A stretch of DNA of 64,000 nt from Patellaria atrata CBS 101060 (taxonomy: Eukaryota > Ascomycota > Dothideomycetes > Patellariales > Patellariaceae), in NCBI GenBank assembly GCA_010093705.1, contig MU006090.1, positions 624,056-688,055 on the forward strand, written 5' to 3'. Below the pieces are notes generated by a model, which made no database searches, was not told the DNA's origin, and saw nothing but the letters and a program-made list of their open reading frames with translations. Positions 44,801-55,375 of this stretch are shown piece after piece. The first letter of the stretch is position 1. Each line of letters begins with the position of its first letter. The position numbers and the translations under genes were made by a program.

Positions 44801-44931
44801 CGTCGATAAATAGGTTTGGAGTCGACCGGGGCTGCGACGGTCTTGAATGGCGTCAGTGTAGTCGAGTACGAGATAGTCCACGGTGACACCGCAACTTCAT
44901 ATGATCCGTACTTTCGGGTTGTTTGAGCCAT
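35840..44931 (-). CDS. Giant acidic repeat protein (about 2,950 residues, contains an assembly gap)
   Basis: I do not recognise a family. Five exons join in frame: 44718-44931, 44060-44664, 43951-44004, 43853-43894 and 35840-43803; the last contains the N-gap 38316-38590. The N-terminus (KYGSYEVAVSPWTISYS ... KPIYRRVPVVFADPGIEQ) is the only folded-looking part and ends in SSDEEDTEEGG. About 2,000 residues of Glu/Pro/Ala/Thr repeats follow, including a run of EDIPAA hexapeptides and DPEPAA repeats at the gap. Near the C-terminus come a strongly charged predicted coiled coil (EEERERKKRRAAKKAEEVGR onward), a His-rich stretch, an SR-like DSDRPKTSRV array and a basic end (PSGFLAGIRRVLAA). An extended tether or scaffold is conceivable, in the way the large fungal protein leashin holds Woronin bodies, but this is speculation. 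Confidence 0.75.
36181..36310 (-). repeat. 30-nt tandem array encoding SR-like decapeptides
   Basis: Inside the giant gene, about four imperfect 30-base units (plus-strand form CGGTCTATCGCTGTCGACAC plus ten bases) encode repeated D-S-D-R-P-K-(T/S)-S-R-V decapeptides. Units differ by a few substitutions, so slippage is not very recent. The alternating Ser/Arg/Asp charge pattern continues less regularly on both sides. Confidence 0.85.
38221..38660 (-). repeat. 18-nt tandem repeat (DPEPAA) interrupted by assembly gap
   Basis: Units of GGATCTGCTGCTGGTTCT (plus strand) flank a run of 275 N (38316-38590) on both sides: at least five units lie left of it and two right. On the coding strand they spell D-P-E-P-A-A. 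The gap is clearly an unresolved continuation of the array. To keep the protein in frame the missing length must be a multiple of three, which 275 is not, so the N count is only an estimate. Confidence 0.95.
41190..41330 (-). repeat. 18-nt minisatellite encoding EDIPAA repeats
   Basis: About seven near-identical units of CTGCAGCTGGTATATCCT (plus strand) lie within the giant gene and encode the hexapeptide A-E-D-I-P-A. Two units carry G instead of A (GTATGTCC), a silent change. Near-perfect identity between units suggests recent expansion. Confidence 0.9.
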
Positions 44932-46447
44932 TCTCTTGCGATTCCTGTTGATGTTCCCGTGGGTTTGATTTCTCTACGGGTGGGACCGAAGTATTCAATT
45001 GCTTCTTGTTATTTTTCCTATTTCGATTTTTACCCATTTCTGGATATTCTAAGGGCCATTGACGAGCCCTCCGCTCATAGTCGAAGTAGAATGAGGGGTC
45101 AGATTACGGAGATAGCAAATAAGATTCAATGCCTATCAATGGCGAACAGAATTGTCGAAGTTCAAACGGACGACTGAAATATAATTACGGTGTACAAAAT
45201 CGAAGATGAGATTCTGAAAAAGTAAGATAGAAAGAGCGATATAGCATCACGGGACACAAAAGGACGAATCTCGAGGAAGCTCACAGATGACACGATCTGA
45301 CCTACATCCCCACACTATGAACAAGCCCTCTCGAAAAGGAGTCGGGGTTGTATAGAGTACCATCTGGCAGGTCGCCGTGCTTTCCCGTCATGTAGCATAC
45401 AGAAGCATACATGACCTCCGCCTTGGCTGCATTTATCATTGGAGCCACGTCAAACCAGTCGTTCTCCATCTTGAGATATCTGTTGAGGCATTCTGAGGCG
45501 ACCGATAGCGGGTAAAAGTCGCTTCAAATGGCATGCGGGTAGTATCGAACAGCGTTAACATGAATGCATGCTAAATGGAGTCGAAGACGTGGTTGGGTCG
45601 ACGTGCAGAGTCCAGTCTCATCTCAATACGCTGGGGATGGGGGAGTCTGGGGAGGGTGGATGATTTGTCCGAGACTCATTCGCCTGGATGACTTGCGCGT
45701 GGCCTGGCAGAATTAGAATTCTGCTGTACAAGTACAAGTACCTGACATTTGTCCTCGCGAACGTGCTTCATCCCACTCATCATTGCAGCTCGAAACTAGG
45801 GCTTGTTGGCTCTAGGGTTGCGATTGGGATTATGGTTTGTGTTCTCGAGAAAAAGAATTAGAGCGTTGCAAAGATGATTGACGTGTCTCGCTTGAGCCTT
45901 GGTGCGATCCGTTCCGACGAGCGCATCTGCCGCCAATTTGTGTCCGTTCTAACTGGAATGCGATACTATCGTAGCTATGTTTAGGTTGAGAGTCAAATGA
46001 ACACACTGGATTGTATGATTTTGTATTTTAGTTACTCTGAGAGGCTCAAGAAGTCCTCCTGGCTCCTATCACTACTCTATGCCAAAAATAACTAATCCAT
46101 TGAAATTCATTGATCACGAAGATCTCTCGCAGGCTTGGAAAGGAACATATTTTCCATTTTGGATAATCCGTTCATGTTAAGACTGCTGAGTATTACTAAG
46201 ATACATGATGTTCGAAACCGCACGTGATGTGGTCTTAACTTTCGATGAATCTCATTTAGAGCTAACCGCATTTGGCGTAACCGGACCGCTGGAGTGAGCT
46301 TCAAGAGTAGCAGATGGTATAAGGCACTCAGCTCCATACCTTAGTCAACTCTGCCTACTATGCATGTCGTAGTCACAGCAGTTGGACGTTGCTAACACAG
46401 AAAAGAAAAACAGTATGACCGTGTAACGAGCAATTCACCGTTGATTG
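44932..46447. other. Promoter region of giant gene and 3' flank of oxygenase gene
   Basis: 1.5 kb with no supported gene. The stretch 44932-45180 shows a short open frame on the plus strand without features. GTACAA is repeated in tandem near 45727. The rest is of mixed composition. Confidence 0.45.
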
Positions 46448-47865
46448 CTACCGTTTAACACATAAATCACTCCGTATAATCCATTTCTCGCCTTCAAGGA
46501 CCTCCCGGCCTTCGTGTAACATGCAGTCTGCGCCATGTCGATGGAGTAGGGCCATACCTACTTCCAGCTCCACAACCACAGGTTTTGGCTGTGTAGTAGT
46601 TTTCGGCATAGTTTTCCTCCGAGGTAAGGGATCTGGATAGAAGACTGTCTCGCCGCCGATACATCCAGTTGCAGGTGAAGTCAGATATAGCAGGAGTGTC
46701 CAGGTGGTTTTAGCATTGATAGGAGGGTTCCCTGGTATGACTACATTGTTGGAGTCGTCATCTGTAAGCATACTTAGTTTATAAACCTTGTTACTGTGAT
46801 TTCAAGATTTAGGTGTATACAGTACATATGAAGGCGTGAAGTTCCAAGTATTACGGAAGGAAAAGGTTGAGTGTATCGCCCCTAGTATTGGTTGACACAA
46901 CTTATCTATACCCACTCACCTATGGGAGTTTGATGTTTGACTCCCTTATACTTACAGGACATGATATCTCTTTCCTTGTCAAAGTCCAAACCCAAGGCTT
47001 ACTATAGGCCTTGTTTACACTTACAGACGGAGCAAGTGGCTCTATTAGTCAATACCTCTTTAAAGCATGGACTGTCCGTGCGTCCATACATCTTGCAACC
47101 GTTTTTGAAAAGTATAGCGAAGTAGCTTATCTTTCCGGAGCCACCATATACTAAGTCGGAAGGACCAGAATAACGGAAGAGATATAATTTAGAGGGATAA
47201 GATACAACAAGGGATCATTAGTTCCTAGCATTTAGTAGTACGACCAGCGTATAATAAACATAATGTGCTGCCAACAACTATTCTAACAAAACATCAATGA
47301 GATTTATGCTTACAGTGCTGATCAAAGAACTGCCCCTTTCTGTATCTATAGATACGTATGTTGGGATTCAGACAAGCCTTTTGCCGAGCCATTAGAAGGG
47401 GCGAGACTTGTACCAGGAGATATGGCAAGTACTTACAACTTCTCCGCCCCAGAGACTACGTCTCTCTTCCTGCGACATTGAAAGACTGTCATAGATATCG
47501 GTGTTGTTCCCAAGCACGAGGTCTTTCAAGCCCGTCCCTGACCATAACCTCTCAGCGAACGCCGGATCGTCTACCTGGAACCGATCATTTACTCTAGTTG
47601 CTTCACCTCGTTTTGGCTTTCCCGGCGTGGTCGTAAGAGGAAGACTAGAGAGAAAGGAAACGTAGTTCTTGCACAGAGTTGACGTCCAGAAACTAGGGAT
47701 AGCTAGGATTTGGTTGGGCATAATGATCCTCCACTCAAGGGCTGATGTAGGAACCAATGGTTTGAAAGATGGCCAATCAAGAACTTGACTCCCGGAATTC
47801 CCGCCGGTACTGCTTTGATCACCAGTGGAGGTAGATGCATCTTTCTTCTTTGCCTTAGGAGCCAT
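46448..47865 (-). CDS. 2-oxoglutarate/Fe(II) oxygenase (prolyl 4-hydroxylase type)
   Basis: These enzymes use 2-oxoglutarate, O2 and Fe(II) to hydroxylate proteins or small molecules. Three exons (47437-47865, 47314-47377, 46448-46761) give 268 residues. Exon 2 encodes ACLNPNIRIYRYRKGQFFDQ and the splice to exon 3 builds HYDDSNN, supplying the iron-binding H-x-D. The second iron His is in HGADCMLHEGREV, and a basic 2-oxoglutarate contact is probably R in WIIRSDL. The substrate is unknown. The N-terminus is Lys/Ser-rich (MAPKAKKKDASTS) without a signal peptide, so it is probably nuclear or cytosolic. The second intron (46762-47313) is 552 bases, several times longer than other introns here. 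It is divergent from the forkhead gene. Confidence 0.87.
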
Positions 47866-48281
47866 CGTAGGTAAGTCAATTGTGAAGAGGAAGTGTGATT
47901 GTTCAATTCTTATGCCTGAGCTCGTACGCAGCTTGTAAGGGCTCCTTTAAGCAGAAACTATCCTCCTAGGTCAAATAAGTAAGTTACCGTAACTCTTTGG
48001 TACCATAAGAGGGTCTGTCAAATTACTAGTTTTGGAAAAAGTTTCTGTGGAGCCCTGGGTGGAGCGTGAGCGGAATCTTCACGTGAATGTTTAAGGTACC
48101 GTAGGCGCAAATTGTCTTCAGAAAGCTCCTTCCTCAAAACAGCTGCATCAATGCGCATCAATTGGTCATTCAGTCCCAGGCGAAAAGAAAGTGAGGGTTG
48201 GAGGTTGCGGTGTTGTCGGGACAGATATAAATTGAACAGAAGCTGACCGTCGCTAGAACGAATCTGGAATCCCGGTCAAAA
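47866..48281. other. Shared divergent promoter (oxygenase / forkhead gene)
   Basis: About 415 bases between two head-to-head genes. No TATA-like or other site stands out clearly; no RNA gene seen. Confidence 0.4.
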
Positions 48282-51200
48282 ATGGGTCGTTGGCGGCAGG
48301 AGCCATCAGGGCAATCAGAGCCACCAGAGCAAGAGCCACCAGCAGGAGAGGGCCAGCAGCAGCCAAGGCTTCAAGGGCTTGTTGACCGCGACAAACTGCA
48401 CGACTCGCCCATCGCAAATCCCATTCTTCAACCTCCACTTGGGGAAAATCCAGCCTCAAGTCCCCCAACACGTCGCCCAGCCAGAAGACTCCTCTGCCCC
48501 TACCCACGCGCTCAAGAACAGTCTCAGCAACAGCATCATCTCGGTATAAGAGCACTTCAATATGGTGTCTCGCCGTGGGATCCATTAGTAGGTCCAGACC
48601 ACTTACTGTTCACACAAAATGCCCTCTTTGGAGATTTCGGATTTCCGACCATGGAAGACAGTATACAGGGACCAAGCGACCTCATGGTTCAGTCAGAGGG
48701 CCAGTCGCAGCTTCCTAGTCGTAACCCAGAGTCGCCCTCATCGATTCAACTCGTCAATAAGAGAAGCAGCCAGCTGCAAGTCGAGGACCTCTTGATATCT
48801 CAGCAGCACGTAAACGATACAACATCACATACAGAGATTCCGGCCTCTAAGATCCCCCCTGCGGACTCACAGTCGCCAAATGCTCCAGAAGAGAGTTTGC
48901 CAGCAGATTCTGTTCTTGGCCAGTCACAAGATGTAAAACAAGATAGCGTCGCAACAAACGAGATTCAGTCTCCGAACAAGCACACTTTAAATGGGAACAC
49001 CTCTGATGTTGACCTAGCGTTGGATGCGTTAACTGTGCCACATCCGTCAGTTCACAACGCTGGTATCATATCCTCTGCATCCGCCCAGTTCCCCACGCTC
49101 CCCTCAACAACTATCTCGACGCACAATGTCCTTGATAATGGGATTACTGTAGTGGAAGGAAACGCTATCATACAAACAATGGATACAATACCAGATGGCA
49201 GCTTAATAACCCAAACCCCGTTGGAAGGGGAACCAGATACCTCACAGCAGCTTTTCTCTACCCACGCCGGCCTTCAGGATCCTTTTGTATACGCACCCGA
49301 TTTGTCTTTCCAAGGAGATAGCATGGTTATTCATGGTACGCAAGATGTCGAGGGTACATATTCTGTTGCTACATCAGAAGCCCCGAATCGTGTAGCCGCG
49401 TTTGCGAAGCTAGAGTTCGATGATGGCCACTTTTACATGCGAACCTACTCGGTCGCACTTGGTCGTGATGTTCGTGCATCCAGACTTGCGATGATGGCAG
49501 AAATGAGAGCAAAAAAGGCCGAGACGGAAGCGGATGCTCCACAGACACCCGTACGGACGAGAGATAATGATAGTGTGTGTCTCAGCCATATAAGTGCCAG
49601 TGGAGGCATTGTAGGGCGACATGATCAAGTGTTTAGTGAAACACATCGGAAGAAACCTAAGAGAAAGCGATCAAAGTCGACGACGTCTTCATCATTTTAC
49701 GACACCTCGAACGATCATTCCCAGTACTACCGTGACGGCAAGACCGACTATCAAGCTCTTGCTATGGATCTGATGACTGGTAATGGCGATATCAATCCTG
49801 ATACCCTATATCCTTCCTTGACCGACTGCCCTTTGATCCCCATACACCCGCCCTCGACTGATGGCAACCCTTCCAGCCACAAAGGAATTTCGCGACGGCA
49901 TGTCGAGATTGCTTTTAATTTCAAGACTTCAAAATGGGAAATGAGAGTACTGGGTAGGAATGGTGCCTTCCTCGACGGAAACTGGCATCCTTTCGAGTCA
50001 GTTGTAGTATTACGTCACAAGAGTATCATTCAGATTGGGGGCGTGCAGGTCAAATTTCTACTCCCTGAAGAGGCAGAAGAAAGTGACGCTGACGATGATG
50101 ATACCGGGAGCATTGCTGGCCGTATTAGCTTTGATTTCGAAGATGGTGAAGGTGAGAGCATCATCAACCCAGGAGAGATGGTCAGTGAAAGTGAGAGCGA
50201 ACCATTGAGTAACACCCTGGCGCCGGGCTACGGTGATTGGGCGGATGAGGATGATGAAGATGAGAGCGACTCGTCTGAATCTTCTGAGGAGGAGGAAGAG
50301 CCAACAAAAGCTCCCATCAAGCGTTCCAAACCGGTCAAAGCACCTCAACGCGTAAAATTGACTCTTAAATCGAGTGCTTACAAGCACGGCAAGAAAGAGT
50401 CCCACTCCAATGTCAAATCCAGGAAGAAGGTGGTGTCCCCACCTCCAAAATCAAACCTTAAAACATTGTCGAAATCACAGTCCAAGGCTGAAGCTAATCG
50501 CCGTCCGAAAGAGTCTGAGAAAGAACCTAAGAAATCTATAGCGAAACCTCCGCCAAAAAGAGATAATAAAGCTGAAAAAACTTTACCGTCGAAGAAAAAA
50601 CCTGCAGTCGAATCTCCGGAAGCCGAGAAAGATCGGCCCAGCGCATCGGCTGAAGAACCTAAGAAGGCAACGAAAATGCTGACTCCTCAACAGGACAGTC
50701 AGCCATCCGCCGAAAATGGAAATCAAGTCTTCGTTGATGGTATTGGCTTTGTCCCTTTTGAGAGAAGGAAAGGTCCGGGGAGACCTCCGAAGGATGGGAT
50801 GATGTCGAAGAGAGAAAAAGCGGCACTTATTCGGAAGATGAAAGATGAGGAGAAAGCTCGTAGTTTGGGAATCGATCCCTCTGAACTACCTCAACCTCCA
50901 GCTCGAAACAAACCAGATAAAGCACCGAAAGATCCTAAGGAAGATCCTGGTCCGGATACAGCGATAAAGACGACAGAAGGGACTCCGAACGATGATGGGA
51001 CCCCGACACAATCAGCTGACAAAAAGACTGCTAAGCCTCCCAAAGTGCAGCGCTCCCCTTCACCTGTCTATCAGAGATCAGATTTTACCGACGAGCAACT
51101 CTCTAAACCTCAGAACAATTATGTCTATCTTCTTCATGAGGCAATATTGAACTCTGAAAAGGGGCATATGAACCTTCAAGAAATCTATAAAGCATTAGTC

Positions 51201-53084
51201 AATAAGTATCCCTACTTTCGCTTTCAGGAGACTCATGGATGGCAGAGTAGTGTTCGGCACAACTTGAATCCCCCGAAGGACGATAAAGGGAATGAGAAGC
51301 CACATTACTTCATGCGGCAGAGCAAGGATGGCAAAGGACACAATTGGAAGCTGAATCCCGATATGCCTTTCGAACCCGAGAAGAAGAAGAAAGCTGTATC
51401 ACCTGCCCGGACTTCCATCCCGCCCCGTCAACCGCAAGCATATTATCCTCCCTTTCCTCGGCAGATACCCCAGGGTCAACCAATTGGACCATATGGGACA
51501 ATGCCTCCTTATCAGGGACCTTCCCCCTCACCTTATCCAGCACCCCCTCCCCGTCTTCCTCCGGGTATCAATGGAGTACCTCCAAACCTAACCGCCCCTC
51601 AACCCGCAGGTTCCTACTCATCGCCATATGCGCAAGCCGCTCAGCAGACCGCCCCTCGTCCATCCCCTTATCCGCCTTCTACCTCCCCTCCTAATAACGG
51701 TCCTCCTAATAACGGCCTTCCCAAAAACGGCCCTCCCAATAACGGTCCTCCCAATAACGGTCTTCCCAATAACGGTCCTCCCAATAACGGCCCTGGAGGT
51801 CGTCCACCTGGACCAACAGGAACTCCTGGAAGTTATCCACCACCTAAGTACAGTCGAACGCACTCCCCTTACGTCAACACATCACAACATGTCCCTAACC
51901 AACATCAACCAGTACCTAGACCACAGCAACCACTTCACGAATTCCTTTCCCCCGATAGCTCCGTCATGAGGCTATTCAAAGAGAAGTTTATCGAGGGCTC
52001 ATCTCCCCAGGATCATCGGCAAGAGATTCTTGATGAAGCCATAGAACGGCTGCTCCATCCAGACAAGTTTGCAGAGCTGGGCGAGCCCAATCCTGGTGTT
52101 GAACTTATCATCAAGACTATTATGCACGTTTATAATGGCAAGGTGAACTCTTTGAATCTGTCATCTCCTCCACCGTCTGCTCCAACCGCTCCACTGAGAG
52201 ACATTCCAGCTCAGCAAGCTCCACACCCAACACCAGATATGAGTCTCATCAATACCTTGAAGAATGTCTCAGAGACTGCAAAGACAAAATCCCAGTCGGA
52301 CGAGCAACAAGGCGCGCGTCCGAACTCCCCCTCAAAAGCTAACCCCTCCGCCCCTGGAGTCTCTTCTAATAACCATATTCCTCCCAGCACGGCCGCATCA
52401 TCTTCAATTCCACATACAACAACACCCCTTCTCACAAACCCTCACCAATACCTCTTAAATGGAACAACCAGCTCCACCACCCCTCCATACCCCTATTATC
52501 AACAAGTCCCCACTGCGTCCATGGTAGCGACACCAGCTCCCACCGCCACCATGGTAGTCGCACCGCCAGCGCCTACAAGCCCACGATCTTCAACACCGAT
52601 TGGCTCTCCTTCCGCCTTTTCAGCGCCAACGCAACACGCAGTAGATATGCAAACCCCCCAACCACCCCGCCCCAATCTTAACTTACAACATCTCTCCAAA
52701 CCCCCCGCAGGTCATCACAGTCCCGTGCGGCCGGAGTACGAGCTCCTAACGCCTTTGGGGGGCAGTCCGCGGACTGAGCCGGACTCGAGACCTGCGTCGA
52801 GCGCCGGATTCGGACTGGGTCTGGGTGTTGTCGCGGGTGTGAAAAGAAGTTTGGAGGATGCTGGACTAGGTGGAGACGGCGATACAGAGGGGGGGAGAGG
52901 GGATGAGGGGGGTGTTAGCAACGTAGCCCCGGAGCCAGCTCTCACTGCTACTAAGAATATTGTTACGTCTGTCGGATCTGCTAAGGCTGACATGCAAAAG
53001 AAAGAGGGTAGCAATATGGCCTCGGTGGCTGAGAACGGGGATACAGTGAGCGGAAATCCAAATAAGCGGGTGAAGGTAGAGTGA
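48282..53084 (+). CDS. fhl1: FHA + forkhead transcription factor (Fhl1 type)
   Basis: Fhl1 factors regulate ribosomal-protein genes in yeast; the FHA domain binds phosphothreonine partners and the forkhead binds DNA. The uninterrupted frame encodes 1,600 residues. An FHA region (about 373-596) has FAKLEFDDGHFYMRTYSV and GISRRHVEIAFNF ... VLGRNGAFLDG, with an insert in between. An acidic stretch (DWADEDDEDESDSSESSEEE) and a Lys-rich linker with an AT-hook-like GRPPKDG follow. The forkhead (about 943-1,033) shows KPQNNYVYLLHEAIL, HGWQSSVRHNL and HNWKLNP. The last 550 residues are Pro/Gln-rich, contain a PPNNG repeat and end in a nuclear-signal-like NKRVKVE. The first 123 residues are uncertain: the ATG at 48651 (MEDSIQGPSD, context GACCATGG) is a better-looking start. 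Confidence 0.9.
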   Translation: MGRWRQEPSGQSEPPEQEPPAGEGQQQPRLQGLVDRDKLHDSPIANPILQPPLGENPASSPPTRRPARRLLCPYPRAQEQSQQQHHLGIRALQYGVSPWDPLVGPDHLLFTQNALFGDFGFPTMEDSIQGPSDLMVQSEGQSQLPSRNPESPSSIQLVNKRSSQLQVEDLLISQQHVNDTTSHTEIPASKIPPADSQSPNAPEESLPADSVLGQSQDVKQDSVATNEIQSPNKHTLNGNTSDVDLALDALTVPHPSVHNAGIISSASAQFPTLPSTTISTHNVLDNGITVVEGNAIIQTMDTIPDGSLITQTPLEGEPDTSQQLFSTHAGLQDPFVYAPDLSFQGDSMVIHGTQDVEGTYSVATSEAPNRVAAFAKLEFDDGHFYMRTYSVALGRDVRASRLAMMAEMRAKKAETEADAPQTPVRTRDNDSVCLSHISASGGIVGRHDQVFSETHRKKPKRKRSKSTTSSSFYDTSNDHSQYYRDGKTDYQALAMDLMTGNGDINPDTLYPSLTDCPLIPIHPPSTDGNPSSHKGISRRHVEIAFNFKTSKWEMRVLGRNGAFLDGNWHPFESVVVLRHKSIIQIGGVQVKFLLPEEAEESDADDDDTGSIAGRISFDFEDGEGESIINPGEMVSESESEPLSNTLAPGYGDWADEDDEDESDSSESSEEEEEPTKAPIKRSKPVKAPQRVKLTLKSSAYKHGKKESHSNVKSRKKVVSPPPKSNLKTLSKSQSKAEANRRPKESEKEPKKSIAKPPPKRDNKAEKTLPSKKKPAVESPEAEKDRPSASAEEPKKATKMLTPQQDSQPSAENGNQVFVDGIGFVPFERRKGPGRPPKDGMMSKREKAALIRKMKDEEKARSLGIDPSELPQPPARNKPDKAPKDPKEDPGPDTAIKTTEGTPNDDGTPTQSADKKTAKPPKVQRSPSPVYQRSDFTDEQLSKPQNNYVYLLHEAILNSEKGHMNLQEIYKALVNKYPYFRFQETHGWQSSVRHNLNPPKDDKGNEKPHYFMRQSKDGKGHNWKLNPDMPFEPEKKKKAVSPARTSIPPRQPQAYYPPFPRQIPQGQPIGPYGTMPPYQGPSPSPYPAPPPRLPPGINGVPPNLTAPQPAGSYSSPYAQAAQQTAPRPSPYPPSTSPPNNGPPNNGLPKNGPPNNGPPNNGLPNNGPPNNGPGGRPPGPTGTPGSYPPPKYSRTHSPYVNTSQHVPNQHQPVPRPQQPLHEFLSPDSSVMRLFKEKFIEGSSPQDHRQEILDEAIERLLHPDKFAELGEPNPGVELIIKTIMHVYNGKVNSLNLSSPPPSAPTAPLRDIPAQQAPHPTPDMSLINTLKNVSETAKTKSQSDEQQGARPNSPSKANPSAPGVSSNNHIPPSTAASSSIPHTTTPLLTNPHQYLLNGTTSSTTPPYPYYQQVPTASMVATPAPTATMVVAPPAPTSPRSSTPIGSPSAFSAPTQHAVDMQTPQPPRPNLNLQHLSKPPAGHHSPVRPEYELLTPLGGSPRTEPDSRPASSAGFGLGLGVVAGVKRSLEDAGLGGDGDTEGGRGDEGGVSNVAPEPALTATKNIVTSVGSAKADMQKKEGSNMASVAENGDTVSGNPNKRVKVE
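51686..51792 (+). repeat. 15-nt tandem array encoding PPNNG
   Basis: Seven consecutive 15-base units (CCTCCTAATAACGGT and variants) in the forkhead gene encode P-P-N-N-G with two L-P-N/K-N-G variants. The regular register and few differences suggest expansion by slippage in the disordered C-terminal half. Confidence 0.9.
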
Positions 53085-53757
53085 TCTACTGCTCCCCTCT
53101 TCGCTTCTCCCTCACCTCCGTTACGAGGATAACCATCGCTGGCAAATGTTGTGATATGCTGCTGGGGTTTAGACAGGTCCGTTTTAGATCGTTATACGCG
53201 GCATTTGACTTTGAGAGGCTGGATGTTGGTTCCTTTGAGACTTGCTAATAGCAAGGAATCATCATCGTGCTGCGGCATATCAATACCACGCAGCGTTGCA
53301 CAATTTCAGTGATTTATGCTCGCACACATGCATGGCGTTACGGTTAGGTTTGACAATATGGGATGCAATGCGGAAACTGGACCGGCGGGTCCATTCTTCG
53401 ATATATGCGACGATTTCTGCAATCGGATTCATGTGAATAGTTAAACAACACGTTTGTTTTCAGTAGATGTGGATGAAATGGTATATTTATAATGCTTAGA
53501 TTATACGCGGATAGATGATGTGGTGATGTTTCGTGACCCAACCTCCCCGAACTGCGATATGGAATTGAGCTATCGTTGAGAGATATGGAACGAAAAATGT
53601 GAGGATGGAGATCTACATAGCATGGGACGCCCGACTCGTCGCATATCTTGCCATAACGCCATAAGACAGAAACACGATAAAGTTGCCGCTACTAAAGAGG
53701 ATAGAGGTATGATGGAGAAATGGGTTGCTGGAGAGGGGGGGGGGGGGGAAGACATGA
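53085..53757. other. Convergent 3' region (forkhead / Snf7)
   Basis: About 670 bases between converging genes. A run of G (about 53738-53748) lies just past the Snf7 stop. No gene or RNA recognised. Confidence 0.45.
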
Positions 53758-54800
53758 TCACATCGCCATCTCCGCCTGCAATTTCCGCAGTTCCTCTTCT
53801 TCGTCTTCTTCTTCTCGTGCGGGTGCTTTGCTTCTGACTGTATCAAGATTCTCAAATTAGCCGCTATTCACAGACGTAATATATTTGCCCTGACATCCAC
53901 GATGATATTTATTCGGCTCATGTCCACAAAATTCGAATGTCGTAGATGCGCCAGGTGTGAAATGGAGTTATGGAACTCACCTTCTCTGTCCGCCACCGAT
54001 GGCAGTCTTGCAACATCGTCTGTGACCGGTACCGTACCGGTCTTGAGCATCTTGTTATCCAGCTCCTCCTGCTGCAATTCCGCGAGTTCCTCGTCCAGCT
54101 CGTCTTCGTCGAGGTTGGCATTGCCGATGCCTTGGGTTATGGCTTCGCCGATCTCTTCGCCGATGGCGTGTTGTTCGCGGAGTTCTTCCCTGTAGTCACG
54201 ATTGTGTTACTTACAAATCCGAGCAAAAGGAGACGCTAGATGTCAGGGGTATTGAAGGTAGGGGTAGGAAGGGCCATAAGGATATGGCAATATCTGCACA
54301 TACATTGTTTGGTCCACCTTGTCGATTGTCAAACCACCGTGTATCTCCTTCATAGCTTTGCTTGCATTCTTCATTGCGTCTAGTGTCTCCTTATTTATGT
54401 TTGCGGATTCGATGGAGTAGATTTCCCGTTCGAGGGTCATGATTTGCCCGCTTGTTTGTTCTAGAGAGTGTTCGAATTGTTTCTTACGCCGTAAAGCGGC
54501 TTTAGCGACTATAGGAAGCGAACGTAAGTATACTTTCCAGATATCCTCAAAGTTAACATGATACAGCTGGGTAGGCTGGAGCCTTTGCCCAGGTACCTTG
54601 TCCCATAGTCACATACCGTTTTTGTTGGTTGTTACATTCTTCCTCGCGATAGCATCCTGCTCCTCCATCTGATGTTGTAGATGCTTCTCTCGCTTCGATA
54701 ACATTTCGAGCTGCGATCGTAGCTGTAGGATAGCATTCTTGGGCGCATCCTTCTTCTTCGTCGCCGCACCTCCAAACCAACCCATCCCCCAGCCCGACAT
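53758..54800 (-). CDS. SNF7: ESCRT-III subunit Snf7 (Vps32)
   Basis: Snf7 polymerises on endosomal membranes to form ESCRT-III spirals for multivesicular-body formation and membrane repair. Four exons (54617-54800, 54304-54508, 53981-54189, 53758-53837) join to 225 residues. The N-terminus MSGWGMGWFGG (amphipathic membrane anchor), the basic helix QLEMLSKREKHLQHQMEEQ, then AALRRKKQFEHSLEQTSGQI and the acidic helices DEDELDEELAELQQEELDNK are family-typical. The last small exon gives the charged end (APAREEEDEEEELRKLQAEM), the region where Vps4 MIT and Bro1 contacts lie in homologues. It is divergent from the Ten1 gene. Confidence 0.95.
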
Positions 54801-55375
54801 TTTCAGGTTTTAAACTGAATGAGAAGTTTTTGAAGGCGAGATAATATACCGTACACGCCCACAAGATCGACGGGTCGGAAGGTCTGTTTCCAAGTTCTCT
54901 GGTATGGATATTAGGTTTCGGTAGTGGTGGGGCGTCGGGGCGGATATCGGTCTCTGGAGACTGAGATTTGGGATAAAGCCTCTGAAAAGGATGCGAAAGA
55001 ACCTAAGAGAGTGCTGTTAAACGTGTTCAGCTTTAGATTTACGTAGACGACTTGGTTCAGAAGAGTTGAAGTTCCTTGGAGCCTGAATATGATTATACCC
55101 ACGTGTGTCCCTTGTGATACGGCGGGATGATGTGAAGCCCAGAGGCAGTGACATAGATTCTGCCAAGCCACTAGCACAAAAAGAGACATTTCCAGACAGT
55201 ACCTTTTGAGCAAACTTTAGGTAGAATTGAAAGCACCATAATCGCAACTATAAGACATGCTTATAGCAGAGGACTAAGACTGTCAAGAGACAGATATAGA
55301 ACTCCTATTGCTCTTCGTCCCATTGTGAGAGTAGGATATTCGTCGCTCCTCTCCATGAAGAGGCATTAGATTACG
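54801..55375. other. Shared divergent promoter (Snf7 / Ten1)
   Basis: About 575 bases between two head-to-head genes. No additional gene seen; frames at 54911-55247 minus have no recognisable features. Confidence 0.4.
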
